This document shows, in pieces, positions 7,578-16,418 of a DNA stretch of 45,458 nucleotides (within the stretch, counting starts at the first letter, position 1; each line of letters begins with the position of its first letter). The notes beneath the pieces are model-generated. The model saw only the letters and a list, made by a program, of their open reading frames with translations. It did not search any database and was not told the DNA's origin. Origin of the DNA: Nitratireductor aquibiodomus NL21 = JCM 21793 (GTDB lineage Bacteria; Pseudomonadota; Alphaproteobacteria; Rhizobiales; Rhizobiaceae); contig NZ_BAMP01000029.1 in assembly GCF_000615975.1 (NCBI RefSeq), positions 1 to 45,458 on the forward strand. The letters are read 5' to 3'. The position numbers were made by a program, and so were the translations under genes.

Positions 7578-8811
7578 GTGATCACGACGATACTGCTCAT
7601 TCTGCTGGGCTTTTTCATTGCGGGGTTTCTCGCCCTTTTGCTTGCGCCGCTTGTGTGGCGCAGGGCAGTGAGGCTCACCACAAAGCGCATCGAAGCCAGC
7701 CTGCCGCTTTCTGCCAACGAACTTGAGGCAGAGAAGGACCGGCTGCGTGCCAGCCATGCAATGGCGGCCCGCCGACTCGAAATGAACATCGAGAACCTCA
7801 ACCGAAAGACTTCGTCGCAACTGGTCGAGCTTGCGCGTCTGAGCGATGAGGCGCGACAGCTTGCCGAAGAGCGTGACGCGCAGGACAGGGTGATCGCCGA
7901 TCTGCGGGATGAAACGGAAAAACAGCGCGCTGCGCTGGCGGAAAACGCCGCGATCATTTCCACGCTCGAAACAAGGCTGGACGAAGCGGTTTCCGAGCTG
8001 GAAGTGCGCGGCACGGCGCTGATGGAGCTCAATGATCGCTACGAGGAAGAACGCCTGCTGGCGAGCAGCCGGCAGATCGAAATGGTCGCCCGCGAAACGG
8101 AACTGCGCAAGGTCGAGGACGATCTGGCCGAGCTTCGCCGCGATCGCAAGGATGCCATTCGTGCGGGCCGCGATGCCGAGGCAGCGCGCAAGGAGGCGGA
8201 GGCCGGTCTGAAGGTGGCGGAGAAGCGCAATGCGGATCTTCAGAAAAAAATGGAGAGCCAGATGAGGGCGCTTTACGAAAACGAGGAAAAGCTGGAACGC
8301 CGTGAGGCCGAGATTGCCCGTTTGCGCAAGGAAATGAATGCGGCAAGCGAGGCTAGCCTGTCTGATCAGGCCACGCGCCGATTGATGGAGGCCGAGGCGG
8401 AAAGCGACCGGCTCTCCCGCGAGCTTGCCGACAAATCCCTGCAGCTGCGTACGCTTCTGGCTGATGCCGGTGGTCGGACCGCCGCGCCTGCAAAGTCCTC
8501 GGAGGCCGAACAGGACAAGCTCAAGACACGCATTTCCAGACTGCTTCAGGAAAACAAGAAGCTTCGCGGCGAACTTTCCGAGAGAAAGAGAAACGGCAAG
8601 GCCGCTCCCGCAAGCTCAGGCCGCGGGGCAGTCGGACGATGCCCTGCGCGAGCAGATCCACAGCCTTGCTGCCGAGGTGGTCAGTCTCACAGCCGCGCTT
8701 GAAGGCGGGGACACACCCATTGCCGACCTTCTGAAACAGGAGGAGGCAGCCGGCGAGGGGCGTCCCCTCAGCCTTGCCGAAAGAGTGCGGACCCTGCGCG
8801 ATCGTTCCTGA
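7578..8811 (+). CDS. Membrane-anchored long coiled-coil protein of unknown function, frame broken near 8613
   Basis: One N-terminal membrane helix (residues about 2-28, I-L-L-I-L-L-G-F-F-I-A-G-F) is followed by about 300 residues of charged heptad-rich coiled coil, with stretches of E/R/K/A and almost no Pro or Gly. This suggests a rod anchored in the inner membrane. The first frame ends at 8702. A second frame carries a coherent tail (D-D-A-L-R-E-Q-I-H-S-L-A-A-E-V-V, then S-L-A-E-R-V-R-T-L-R) to TGA 8811. The switch needs one extra base removed or two added around 8600-8620. Start is GTG 7578. It lies 159 bp after eipA on the same strand, so a linked envelope role is possible but unproven. 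I do not recognise a named family. Confidence 0.7.
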
Positions 8812-8823
8812 GCGCTCGGGCGA

Positions 8824-9627
8824 TCAGTCCTTGCGCCAGAGCCTGTGCAGGGCGATGGCCGAGGCCGCTGCCACGTTGAGACTGTCGAAATCGGGAGCCA
8901 TGGCGATGCGCGCGGTTGGAAGCCGCGTCATGTCTTCGTCGGAGAGGCCGTGCCCCTCACTGCCGAGCAGAAGTGCGTGGCGTGGACTGCGCCTGACGTC
9001 GGCGATGTCGATTTCCCCGCGCGGGCTCAGGGCCAGAATGGGATAATCCCGGTCCTGCAGCGCCGCCGCAAGCGCAGCCGTGTCGCTGAAGCGGGCGAAG
9101 GGCACTTTGAGCGTCGCGCCCACGGAGACGCGGATCGCCTTGCGATAGAGAGGATCGCAGCAATCGTCGGTCAGAAGAACGGCGGCGGCTCCGAATGAAG
9201 CGGCGTTGCGGAAGATCGATCCAACATTGTCGTGGTTGGAGATGCCGGAGAGCGCGACGACCAGCGCTTCGTCCGGCAGCGTGTCGAGAAGCGCTTCGCC
9301 GCTGGTTTCCGGCTTGCGACCGATGGCGAGGATGCCGCGGTGGATCTCAAATCCGGCGATTTCGTCCATGACCGCGGCGCTGGCGGTGTAGACGGGAACG
9401 TTCCGGGGAATACGTTCGATCAGGTCGCCGAGCCCCGAAACGCGGTTTTCGCGCAAAAACACGCTTTCTGCATCGAACCGGCTCGTAGAGAAAAGCACGT
9501 TCAGCACCACGCGGCCTTCGGCCACGAAGCGCCCCTGCCGGCCCACGAGGTCGCGTTCGCGGATGTTCCGATAGGCGGCGATGCGTGGATCGTCGGCGCT
9601 CTCGATGGGAAGGAATTCCCGTTTCAC
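8824..9627 (-). CDS. TrmH/SpoU-family RNA 2'-O-methyltransferase
   Basis: A 267-residue SPOUT-fold protein. Motifs of the family are clear: S-G-I-S-N-H-D-N-V-G-S-I-F-R-N-A (motif 1), L-L-L-G-S-E-G-H-G-L (motif 2) and M-A-P-D-F-D-S-L-N-V-A-A-A (motif 3, the SAM-binding trefoil knot). It methylates a ribose 2'-OH in tRNA or rRNA; the target is not determinable. Start is GTG 9627, which overlaps the hugZ-like stop by 4 nt (GTGA) and implies translational coupling; the longer upstream frame has no family similarity. It is the last gene of the operon from 12346. Confidence 0.88.
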   Translation of the reverse strand: MKREFLPIESADDPRIAAYRNIRERDLVGRQGRFVAEGRVVLNVLFSTSRFDAESVFLRENRVSGLGDLIERIPRNVPVYTASAAVMDEIAGFEIHRGILAIGRKPETSGEALLDTLPDEALVVALSGISNHDNVGSIFRNAASFGAAAVLLTDDCCDPLYRKAIRVSVGATLKVPFARFSDTAALAAALQDRDYPILALSPRGEIDIADVRRSPRHALLLGSEGHGLSDEDMTRLPTARIAMAPDFDSLNVAAASAIALHRLWRKD

Positions 9628-10394
9628 GCGGCAAGTCCCGCGCGTGCTTCCTTTGCCATGGCGACAAGGGTGGGACGCATCTGGGTCGCGTCGCTCAGCG
9701 GAGCAGCGAAAAAGATGCGCAGCGTTTCGTCGCCAAGCGCCAGGTCCAGCCCTTCGGGGTCGATGCCGGTCAGTCGCCATTTGCCGGCGGGTACGCGGGC
9801 AAAATGGCGAGCATAGTTTTCGACGGCGTCCGCGTGATCGCTGTTCATATGCGCGATGGCGCCGGCCTCCGCCTCCGCAAGCCCGTCAAGTGCGGCGCTG
9901 CCGGTCAGAAGATCGTTGCCGGTGAGCCTGTAGGCACGGGCGAACCCGCCATTCAGAAGTGCGCCCTGCAGCTCCAGCCGGTAGATGATGAAATCGGGAA
10001 AATCGACATAGAGTTTTGCCTTGGGGTGGCGGGCGAGATAGCGGCGCCTGACACGCTCGTGGACCTCGCTCCCGCGTTCCAGCCGGGAGGCGACGGTCTT
10101 GATAGAAAGGCGCGGATGCGCCAGCGGGTCGCCCTTGCCGGGCTCGCCGATCATGAGTGAGCAGCGCGGATCGGTCTCAAGGCCCTTCGTGTGTGCGGAA
10201 AGGCCGGAAACGAGAATGAGCGGCGTCCCGTCGAGATCGGTCGCGGTGGCGACGCGGGTGGCAAAGGGCGCGCCGTCCTCAGTGTCAATGGTTGCCAGTG
10301 CGCCATAACGTGCGATCCGCAACAGCGTCTTTGCAAGGCGAATGGCATCGGCATCGGTTTCGAGAATGACGTCTTTCTGTTTTTCTGCGCTCAT
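9624..10394 (-). CDS. HugZ-like FMN-split-barrel protein with DUF2470 C-terminus
   Basis: 256 residues: N-terminal pyridoxamine-5'-phosphate-oxidase-like split barrel (about 20-150, A-L-A-T-I-D-T-E-D-G-A-P-F) and C-terminal DUF2470 domain (about 170-250) with the heme-ligand region A-H-M-N-S-D-H-A-D-A-V. This two-domain form is the HugZ type, which in Helicobacter and Campylobacter degrades heme using the C-terminal His. Many alphaproteobacterial relatives have no proven substrate. It is 7 bp downstream of the CoA-transferase gene and overlaps the methyltransferase gene; no heme-uptake genes are nearby, so its role here is open. Confidence 0.8.
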   Translation of the reverse strand: MSAEKQKDVILETDADAIRLAKTLLRIARYGALATIDTEDGAPFATRVATATDLDGTPLILVSGLSAHTKGLETDPRCSLMIGEPGKGDPLAHPRLSIKTVASRLERGSEVHERVRRRYLARHPKAKLYVDFPDFIIYRLELQGALLNGGFARAYRLTGNDLLTGSAALDGLAEAEAGAIAHMNSDHADAVENYARHFARVPAGKWRLTGIDPEGLDLALGDETLRIFFAAPLSDATQMRPTLVAMAKEARAGLAA

Positions 10395-10401
10395 CGCTGC
10401 C

Positions 10402-11577
10402 TCAATCCGTTGAAGCGTCTCCTTCGCCTATGATGCCTTCGGCTGCAAGTCTCTGTTGTTCTTCTCCGCTGATCCCAAACCGGGCAAGTGACACCGCCGC
10501 GCCGGCGGGCGCTGCCGTTTCGCCCGGTGTGCGTGAGAAGCGGGGAGCGGGGGCGGGGCGTGTAAACCCGTGTTTTTCCACTTGGGAGTGGCGGGCGCGG
10601 CTGTGCGGATGAGCAGCAGCTTCCCCGGGTGTGAGGACCGGTGCGACACAGGCGTCCGAGTTTTCAAAGCGCTCGATCCAGAATGCACGATCCTGCGCGC
10701 CGAAGCGCCGGGCGATTGCCGCGCGCATGTCCGGCCAGCGTGCCTGATCGTATTGTGCTGCGGCTAGCTCGGTCTCCAGCGGCAGAAGACGTGCGAACTC
10801 GGCAAAGAACAGCGGCTCGAGGCAGGCGACGGCCATATGCCGGCCGTCTGCCGTTTCATAGGTGTCGTAGAACGGCGCGCCACCGTCGAGCAGGTTGGTG
10901 CCGCGTTCCTGCCGCCAGAAACCCGTTGCCATAAAACCGAAAAAGGGCGCGGCCAGCATCGAGGCGCCGTCGATCATCGCCGCATCGACGATCTGTCCTT
11001 TGCCTGACCGGGTTCTCTCCAGAAGCGCTGCCAGAATGCCGGCGATGAGAAACATTGTTCCCCCGCCATAGTCGCCCACGAGATTGAGTGGCGGAACCGG
11101 GCGTTCATCCCTGCGCCCGATCATGGAGAGCACGCCGGAATAAGCGAGATAGGTCAGGTCGTGCCCGGCTCGCTGCGCCAGCGGACCGTTCTGCCCGAAC
11201 CCCGTCATCCGGGCGTAGACGAGGCCGGGGTTGGCGCCAAGGGCTGCATCGGGTCCCGCGCCCAGACGTTCCATCACACCTGGGCGAAACCCCTCCATCA
11301 ACACATCGGTCTGGTGGATCATGCGCATGAGCAGTTCCCGCCCGACCGGGTGTTTCAGGTCGAGCTTCAGGATTTTCCGGCCATGGCGGTCGAGATCGTA
11401 TTGTGGCGGGACTTTGAGAAAGTCGCGTCTGGCATCCCTGCGCTCGATGCGTAAAACCGCCGCGCCCATCTCGGCCAGCATGAGCCCGGCCAGCGGAACG
11501 GGCCCCAGCCCCGCCATCTCTATGACGGTGAAGCCCGCGAGCGGGCCTTTTCGGTCATCGCCTGTGTCTGGGCCCAT
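10402..11577 (-). CDS. CaiB/BaiF-family CoA-transferase, alpha-methylacyl-CoA racemase type
   Basis: 391 residues. The N-terminal half has the family's G-L-x-V-I-E-M-A-G-L-G-P-x-P, and G-H-D-L-T-Y-L-A-Y-S-G supplies His139, with Asp169 in V-G-D-Y-G-G-G. That His/Asp pair, 30 residues apart, matches the two bases of alpha-methylacyl-CoA racemase. This argues for racemisation of 2-methylacyl-CoA (branched fatty acid or sterol breakdown) rather than CoA transfer. It is followed 7 bp later by the HugZ-like gene and preceded 7 bp upstream by an SDR that could act on beta-hydroxyacyl-CoA, forming a small acyl-CoA unit. Confidence 0.87.
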   Translation of the reverse strand: MGPDTGDDRKGPLAGFTVIEMAGLGPVPLAGLMLAEMGAAVLRIERRDARRDFLKVPPQYDLDRHGRKILKLDLKHPVGRELLMRMIHQTDVLMEGFRPGVMERLGAGPDAALGANPGLVYARMTGFGQNGPLAQRAGHDLTYLAYSGVLSMIGRRDERPVPPLNLVGDYGGGTMFLIAGILAALLERTRSGKGQIVDAAMIDGASMLAAPFFGFMATGFWRQERGTNLLDGGAPFYDTYETADGRHMAVACLEPLFFAEFARLLPLETELAAAQYDQARWPDMRAAIARRFGAQDRAFWIERFENSDACVAPVLTPGEAAAHPHSRARHSQVEKHGFTRPAPAPRFSRTPGETAAPAGAAVSLARFGISGEEQQRLAAEGIIGEGDASTD

Positions 11578-11584
11578 GTCTGGC

Positions 11585-12346
11585 CTATTTCGGGGCCATG
11601 CGGATCGCGCCGTCGAGGCGGATCGTTTCGCCGTTCAGCATCTGGTTTTCGACGATGTGGCAGGCAAGCGCTGCATATTCGGAAGGCTCGCCGAGGCGAG
11701 GCGGGAAGGGCACCTGCTGCCCGAGCGAAGCCTGTGCGTCCTCCGGCAGGCCGGCCATCATCGGCGTCTTGAAGATGCCCGGCGCTATGGTGCACACGCG
11801 AATTCCCGAGCGCGAAAGGTCGCGCGCTATGGGCAGTGTCATGCCCACCACGCCGCCCTTGGAGGCGGAGTAGGCGACCTGGCCGATCTGTCCGTCGAAG
11901 GCGGCGACCGAGGCCGTGTTGACGATGACGCCACGCTCTCCGCCGTCAAGCGGCTCCAGTTCCTGCGTTGCGGCTGCAAACAGCCGGATCATGTTGAACG
12001 TGCCAAGGAGATTGATCTCGATCACCCTGCGATAAAGATCGAGCGGATGCGGTCCATCCTTGCCGACGGTCTTCATCGCAATGGCAATGCCGGCACAGTT
12101 GACGAGAATGCGGGGGGCGCCAAGCTTTTCCGTGGCTTCCCTGAGTGCCGCTTTGGCGTCATCCTCGCTTGTGACGTCACACTTGACGGCAATGCCGCCG
12201 ACGTCGCTGGCCACCACCCTGGCCCTGTCCATGCCGACATCGGCGATGGCGATTTTGGCCCCTTTGGCAGCCAGTGCCCGCGCGGTTGCCTCACCAAGCC
12301 CCGAGCCGCCGCCCGTGACCAGCGCAACGATGCCGGATGGATTCAT
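11585..12346 (-). CDS. Short-chain dehydrogenase, 3-hydroxyacyl-CoA dehydrogenase type 2-like
   Basis: 253 residues with the classical SDR motifs: G-G-G-S-G-L-G (12-18) for NAD, N-C-A-G (83-86), and catalytic Ser146, Tyr159 and Lys163 (Y-S-A-S-K). The sequence pattern, including A-I-A-M-K-T and the C-terminal [14 protein letters not shown], resembles HSD17B10-type 3-hydroxyacyl-CoA dehydrogenases. GGGAGG precedes ATG 12346. It is the first gene of the four-gene minus-strand operon, next to the racemase. Confidence 0.87.
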   Translation of the reverse strand: MNPSGIVALVTGGGSGLGEATARALAAKGAKIAIADVGMDRARVVASDVGGIAVKCDVTSEDDAKAALREATEKLGAPRILVNCAGIAIAMKTVGKDGPHPLDLYRRVIEINLLGTFNMIRLFAAATQELEPLDGGERGVIVNTASVAAFDGQIGQVAYSASKGGVVGMTLPIARDLSRSGIRVCTIAPGIFKTPMMAGLPEDAQASLGQQVPFPPRLGEPSEYAALACHIVENQMLNGETIRLDGAIRMAPK

Positions 12347-12441
12347 GTGATTGCCTCCCTCATTGTCTCCTGAGGACAGTAGCGAGGGAGGCCGGTCTGG
12401 AAAAGGTGTCCCTGTGCAATGCCGCTGTGTGCGCGGCAGGC

Positions 12442-13629
12442 TCAGCGCCTGATGATGGCGCCGAGCACGTCGCGGATGCCGATGGCGCCGACGAAACGTG
12501 ACGCTTCGTCGAAGAGTGCCACCGGTGCCGTCTGGGATTGCTGCATGGCGCGCATTACCGTTCGCAGCGGCGTGCCCGCCGTTGCCCAGAAGACCTTTGG
12601 CCGGTCTTCAGGCAGGTCCTCGATGTTGTCGCATGAGACCCAGATGGCCGGCTTGCCGTTGCGTTCGGCATCGACCACCAGCATGTTTTCGTCGAACCTG
12701 AAACGCGTTGTCTGTCGCCGGTCGAGCCAGAGCCAGCCTTCGCCGGCTGCTTCCAGGTCGCGCACGTCACGCATCACGTTCCAGGCCGTCAGCACCGAGA
12801 GCGGGTTCACATTGGAAATGAAGTCCCGCACATAGTCGTTCTCCGGCGCCAGCACGATGTCTTCCGGCGTGCCGGTCTGCACGATCCGCCCGCCTTCCAT
12901 GATGGAGATGCGGTTGCCGATCTTGAGCGCTTCCTCCAGATCGTGGCTGACGAACAGGATGGTTTTCTTCAGACGCTCCTGAAGTTCGAGCAGCTCATCC
13001 TGCAGTTTGGTGCGGATGAGCGGATCGAGCGCAGAGAACGGCTCGTCCATGAGCAGGATCGGCGCTTCCGTGGCAAAGGCACGCGCAAGGCCGACGCGCT
13101 GCTGCATTCCGCCCGAAAGCTCATGGGCATATTTGTCGGCCCAGTCGGTCAGATGCACCAGCTCGAGCTGCGCCATCACGCGTTCCTTGCGCTCGTTTGC
13201 AGGTACGCCGGCCAGTTCCAGCCCGAAGCCGACATTCTCCGCCACGGTGCGCCAGGGCAGGAGGGCGAACTGCTGAAAGACCATCGCCACGCATTCGCGG
13301 CGGATCTTGCGCAGTTCGGCCGGCGAACAGTTCACCACGTCGGCCTGCCAGTCACCGTCATGGACGACGACATTGCCGCGGGCCACGGTGTTGAGCCGGT
13401 TCACCGCGCGCAACAATGTGGATTTTCCGGAGCCTGACAGGCCCATCAATACGGAAATCTCGCCACGCTCCACGGTCAGGTCGCAGTTTGCACAACCGAG
13501 CACCGCGCCAGTTTCGGCGAGAATTTCCTCGCGGTTCTTGCCGGCATCTACCAGCGGAAGCGCATCTGCCTTCTGCCGTTCGTCGCCGAACAGGATGTCG
13601 ACCTTCTGAAAATCGATGGCAACGCTCAT
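12442..13629 (-). CDS. choV: Choline ABC transporter ATP-binding protein ChoV
   Basis: 395 residues. ABC ATPase domain with Walker [10 protein letters not shown], signature L-S-G-G-M-Q-Q-R and Walker [10 protein letters not shown] long N-terminal extension before the ATPase core contains F-G-D-E-R-Q-K-A, typical of ChoV. A C-terminal regulatory region ending [11 protein letters not shown] is CBS-like. It powers high-affinity choline uptake with ChoW and ChoX. Its start overlaps the choW stop by 4 nt (ATGA). Confidence 0.93.
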   Translation of the reverse strand: MSVAIDFQKVDILFGDERQKADALPLVDAGKNREEILAETGAVLGCANCDLTVERGEISVLMGLSGSGKSTLLRAVNRLNTVARGNVVVHDGDWQADVVNCSPAELRKIRRECVAMVFQQFALLPWRTVAENVGFGLELAGVPANERKERVMAQLELVHLTDWADKYAHELSGGMQQRVGLARAFATEAPILLMDEPFSALDPLIRTKLQDELLELQERLKKTILFVSHDLEEALKIGNRISIMEGGRIVQTGTPEDIVLAPENDYVRDFISNVNPLSVLTAWNVMRDVRDLEAAGEGWLWLDRRQTTRFRFDENMLVVDAERNGKPAIWVSCDNIEDLPEDRPKVFWATAGTPLRTVMRAMQQSQTAPVALFDEASRFVGAIGIRDVLGAIIRR

Positions 13630-14480
13630 TTGTCGCTCCCCCGCTCGATGCGCGCGATGCGGTCGAGAATGATCGCCAGCACGACGATGGCGAGGCCGGC
13701 TTCAAGCCCGAGCGGGATGTTGACCGAGTTGAGCGCACGCACCACCGGCTTGCCGAGCCCGTCGGCGCCGATCAGTGCTGCGATGACGACCATGGACAGC
13801 GAGAGCATGATGCACTGCGTCAGTCCGGCCATGATGGAGGGCAGGGCGGCGGGCAGTTCCACCTTCCACAGGAGCTGCCGTTTGGTGGCGCCGAAAGCCT
13901 GGCCGGCCTCCAGCATGGGCTGGGGAACGGAGGTGATGCCGAGATAGGTGAGCCGGATCGGCGCCGGCGATGCGAAAATGACTGTCACGATCAGACCGGG
14001 GGCGGCACCGAGACCGAACAGGATCAGCACCGGGATCAGATAAACGAAGGTGGGCAGTGTCTGCATCAGGTCGAGTATCGGGCGCAGCACCTTGTAGACA
14101 CGCGCATTGTGCGCCGCCCAGATGCCAACGGGCACGCCGATCGCCATGGAGACAGCCGCTGCCGCCACGACAAGCACCAGCGTCTCCACGGTTTCTTCCC
14201 ATAAACCCTGATTGATGATGAAGAGAAGGCCGACAGCGACGCCGATTGCAAGCTTCCAGGAACGCTGCAGCGCATAGGCCAGTGCTGCAATGGCCAGCAC
14301 CAGAACGATGGGTGGAATGGCGAGGAGAATGTCCACCAGACCGTCCAGCACATCGGCCAGAATGTCTGCCAGCGTATCGAACAGCCAGGCGAAATTGGTG
14401 GTCAGGAAATCAAAAAAATCTCGGCCCCACCGGCCGATGGGAATTTTCCAGTCAGCGATCCATTCTGAAAGAGGGTCCAT
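13626..14480 (-). CDS. choW: Choline ABC transporter permease ChoW
   Basis: 284 residues, with several membrane helices and the permease EAA-type loop (E-A-G-Q-A-F-G-A-T-K-R-Q-L-L-W-K-V-E-L-P-A-A-L-P). This is the ProW/OpuAB-type permease fold, with a soluble N-terminal lead (D-P-L-S-E-W-I-A-D-W-K-I-P-I-G). It is coupled by overlap to choV and lies 134 bp downstream of choX, so one choXWV transcript is likely. Confidence 0.93.
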   Translation of the reverse strand: MDPLSEWIADWKIPIGRWGRDFFDFLTTNFAWLFDTLADILADVLDGLVDILLAIPPIVLVLAIAALAYALQRSWKLAIGVAVGLLFIINQGLWEETVETLVLVVAAAAVSMAIGVPVGIWAAHNARVYKVLRPILDLMQTLPTFVYLIPVLILFGLGAAPGLIVTVIFASPAPIRLTYLGITSVPQPMLEAGQAFGATKRQLLWKVELPAALPSIMAGLTQCIMLSLSMVVIAALIGADGLGKPVVRALNSVNIPLGLEAGLAIVVLAIILDRIARIERGSDK

Positions 14481-14614
14481 GAGCCCGAATGGTTCCTTTC
14501 TTTGGATTTCTTCTTATGCGTCGTGCTCGCCATTCATTTGGCGGCTGCCCGGCTTGCCGGCCGGAGGGGAGCGGTGCGAAACGCCTTGACTGGCGCGTCG
14601 CACCGTCCTGTCGT

Positions 14615-15562
14615 TTACATGCCCAGATGCGCCTTCACGGCGTCGAGGCCGGCATCGCCGCCGAACGTCGTCACGCCTTCGAGCCACGGGCCGAGTGCGT
14701 CCGGATTGGCCTTGAGCCATTCTTCAGCGGCCTTTTGCGGTTCGGCACCGTCGTCAAGAATCTTGCCCATGATCTCGTTCTCCATCTGGAGCGAGAAGAC
14801 CATGTTCTTCAACAGCTTGCCGAGGTTGGGGCATTCTTCGGAAAGGCCCGCTCGCGTGTTGGTGTGAACCGTCGCCCCGCCATAGTTCGGGCCGAACACA
14901 TCGTCACCGCCTTCCAGGTAGGCCATCTCGATATTGGCGTTCATCGGGTGCGGTTCCCAGCCGAGGAACACCACGTGCTCCTTCGATCCCACGGCGCGGC
15001 GCACCTGCGAGAGCATGCCGGCTTCCGAGCTTTCCACCACTTCGAAATCCTTGAGGCCGAACGTGTCGTTCTCGATCATGTCGAGGATCAGCCGGTTGCC
15101 GTCATTGCCGGGCTCGATGCCGTAGATCTTGCCGTCCAGCTCGTCGGCAAACTTGGCGATATCGGCAAAGCTCTTCAGGCCGGCATCATAGGTATATTGC
15201 GGAACGGCCAGCGTGTATTTCGCGCCTTCCAGATTGGTCACCACGGTTTCAACCGTGCCATCCTCGCGGTAAGGCGCGATGTCGGCCTCCATGGTCGGCA
15301 TCCAGTTGCCGAGGAAGACGTCCACATCGTCGTTCTTGAGCGATGCATAGGTGACCGGCACGGAAAGAACCTGCGTCTCGGGCTCGTAACCGAGGCCTTC
15401 GAGCACCACCGATGCGGTCGCCGTCGTGGCCGTGATGTCGGTCCAGCCGACGTCGGAGAAGGTGATGGCTTTGCAGGAATCCGGGTCGGCGGCGAAGGCG
15501 GTGCCCGATGCCAGGCTTGCAGCAAGCCCGAGGATCAGGGGCGCTTTTCGGCTGGATAACAT
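14615..15562 (-). CDS. choX: Choline-binding periplasmic protein ChoX
   Basis: 315 residues with a Sec signal peptide (residues 1 to about 24, cleavage after G-T-A-F-A-A) and an OpuAC-type substrate-binding fold. Aromatic residues expected to form the choline cage are present (F-S-D-V-G-W-T-D, F-L-G-N-W-M-P-T, Q-Y-T-Y, F-L-G-W-E-P-H-P), as in the solved Sinorhizobium ChoX. It is first in the choXWV operon. No betI-like regulator or bet genes are inside the window. Confidence 0.93.
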   Translation of the reverse strand: MLSSRKAPLILGLAASLASGTAFAADPDSCKAITFSDVGWTDITATTATASVVLEGLGYEPETQVLSVPVTYASLKNDDVDVFLGNWMPTMEADIAPYREDGTVETVVTNLEGAKYTLAVPQYTYDAGLKSFADIAKFADELDGKIYGIEPGNDGNRLILDMIENDTFGLKDFEVVESSEAGMLSQVRRAVGSKEHVVFLGWEPHPMNANIEMAYLEGGDDVFGPNYGGATVHTNTRAGLSEECPNLGKLLKNMVFSLQMENEIMGKILDDGAEPQKAAEEWLKANPDALGPWLEGVTTFGGDAGLDAVKAHLGM

Positions 15563-15632
15563 GACGGCTCTCCTCTGTGGTTGTTGTTCGGCAGAGCGCG
15601 GGTCTTAACCGGCTTTGCGCATTATTTCAAAG

Positions 15633-15663
15633 GCAAGCACCAATTCAGGGTCGCTGCAAGCAC
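15633..15663 (-). promoter_or_regulatory. Direct repeat GCAAGCAC x2 upstream of choX
   Basis: GCAAGCAC occurs at 15633-15640 and again at 15656-15663, 23 bp apart (about two helical turns), about 70-100 bp before the choX start. It could be a regulator site for the choline operon. There is no match to a motif I know. Confidence 0.25.
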
Positions 15664-15788
15664 AAAGAGGTGTCTGTTTGCGCCATACAACGTGCCGTAT
15701 GCGACGGTATTCTGGTGGAAGAAAACAATCGGGCGTTTTCTGGCCGGCGGATGTGGTGTTTAAGAGCGCGAACGATACAGGCAGCGCG

Positions 15789-16409
15789 ATGGCAAAGCTC
15801 TACTTCCACTACGCGACCATGAATGCCGGCAAGTCGACCATGCTTCTGCAGGCATCCTACAATTACCGCGAGCGCGGGATGAACACGATGCTGTTCGTCG
15901 CGGGCCACTACCGCAAGGAAGATGGCGGCTACATTTCCTCGCGCATCGGCCTCGACAGCGATGCGGAGATGTTCCGAGACGGCGACGACCTTTTTGCGCG
16001 CATCGCCGAGCACCACGACCACACGACGGTGCACTGCGTTTTTGTCGACGAGGCGCAGTTTCTGGAAGAAGAACAGGTCTGGCAGCTTGCCCGCGTGGCA
16101 GACAGGCTGGGCATCCCGGTCATGTGCTACGGGCTGAGGACCGATTTTCAGGGCAATCTCTTCACCGGATCGCAGGCACTCCTGGCGCTGGCGGACGAGC
16201 TGCGCGAGGTGCGCACGATCTGCCGCTGTGGCCGCAAGGCCACCATGGTGGTTCGGCTGGGGCCGGACGGCAAGGTTGCCAGGAAGGGCGCGCAGGTCGC
16301 CATCGGCAAGGATGTCTACGTTTCGCTTTGCCGAAAGCACTGGGAAGAAGAGATGGGCCGCTGGAAGGCGGAAGATCTCGTGGGTTTTGCCGGCAGCGCT
16401 GCCGAGTAG
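15789..16409 (+). CDS. tdk: Thymidine kinase (type II, zinc-binding)
   Basis: 206 residues. P-loop A-T-M-N-A-G-K-S-T near the N-terminus, D-E-A-Q-F-L catalytic/Walker B motif, lid region with C-R-C and C-R-K-H as zinc ligands, and G-K-D-V-Y-V-S-L near the thymidine-binding loop. It phosphorylates thymidine for dTTP salvage. ATG 15789 (MAKLYFHYATMNAGK) is the conserved start; the longer frame from 15615 has no similarity. It stands alone, with its 3' end 9 bp from the opposing transporter gene. Confidence 0.95.
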   Translation: MAKLYFHYATMNAGKSTMLLQASYNYRERGMNTMLFVAGHYRKEDGGYISSRIGLDSDAEMFRDGDDLFARIAEHHDHTTVHCVFVDEAQFLEEEQVWQLARVADRLGIPVMCYGLRTDFQGNLFTGSQALLALADELREVRTICRCGRKATMVVRLGPDGKVARKGAQVAIGKDVYVSLCRKHWEEEMGRWKAEDLVGFAGSAAE

Positions 16410-16418
16410 CCTGCCCGC

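Noticed and set aside
15600-15670. Sigma-54 promoter before choX
   Set aside because: TGGTGCTTGC-like words resemble parts of -24/-12, but the GG-N10-GC spacing is not met.
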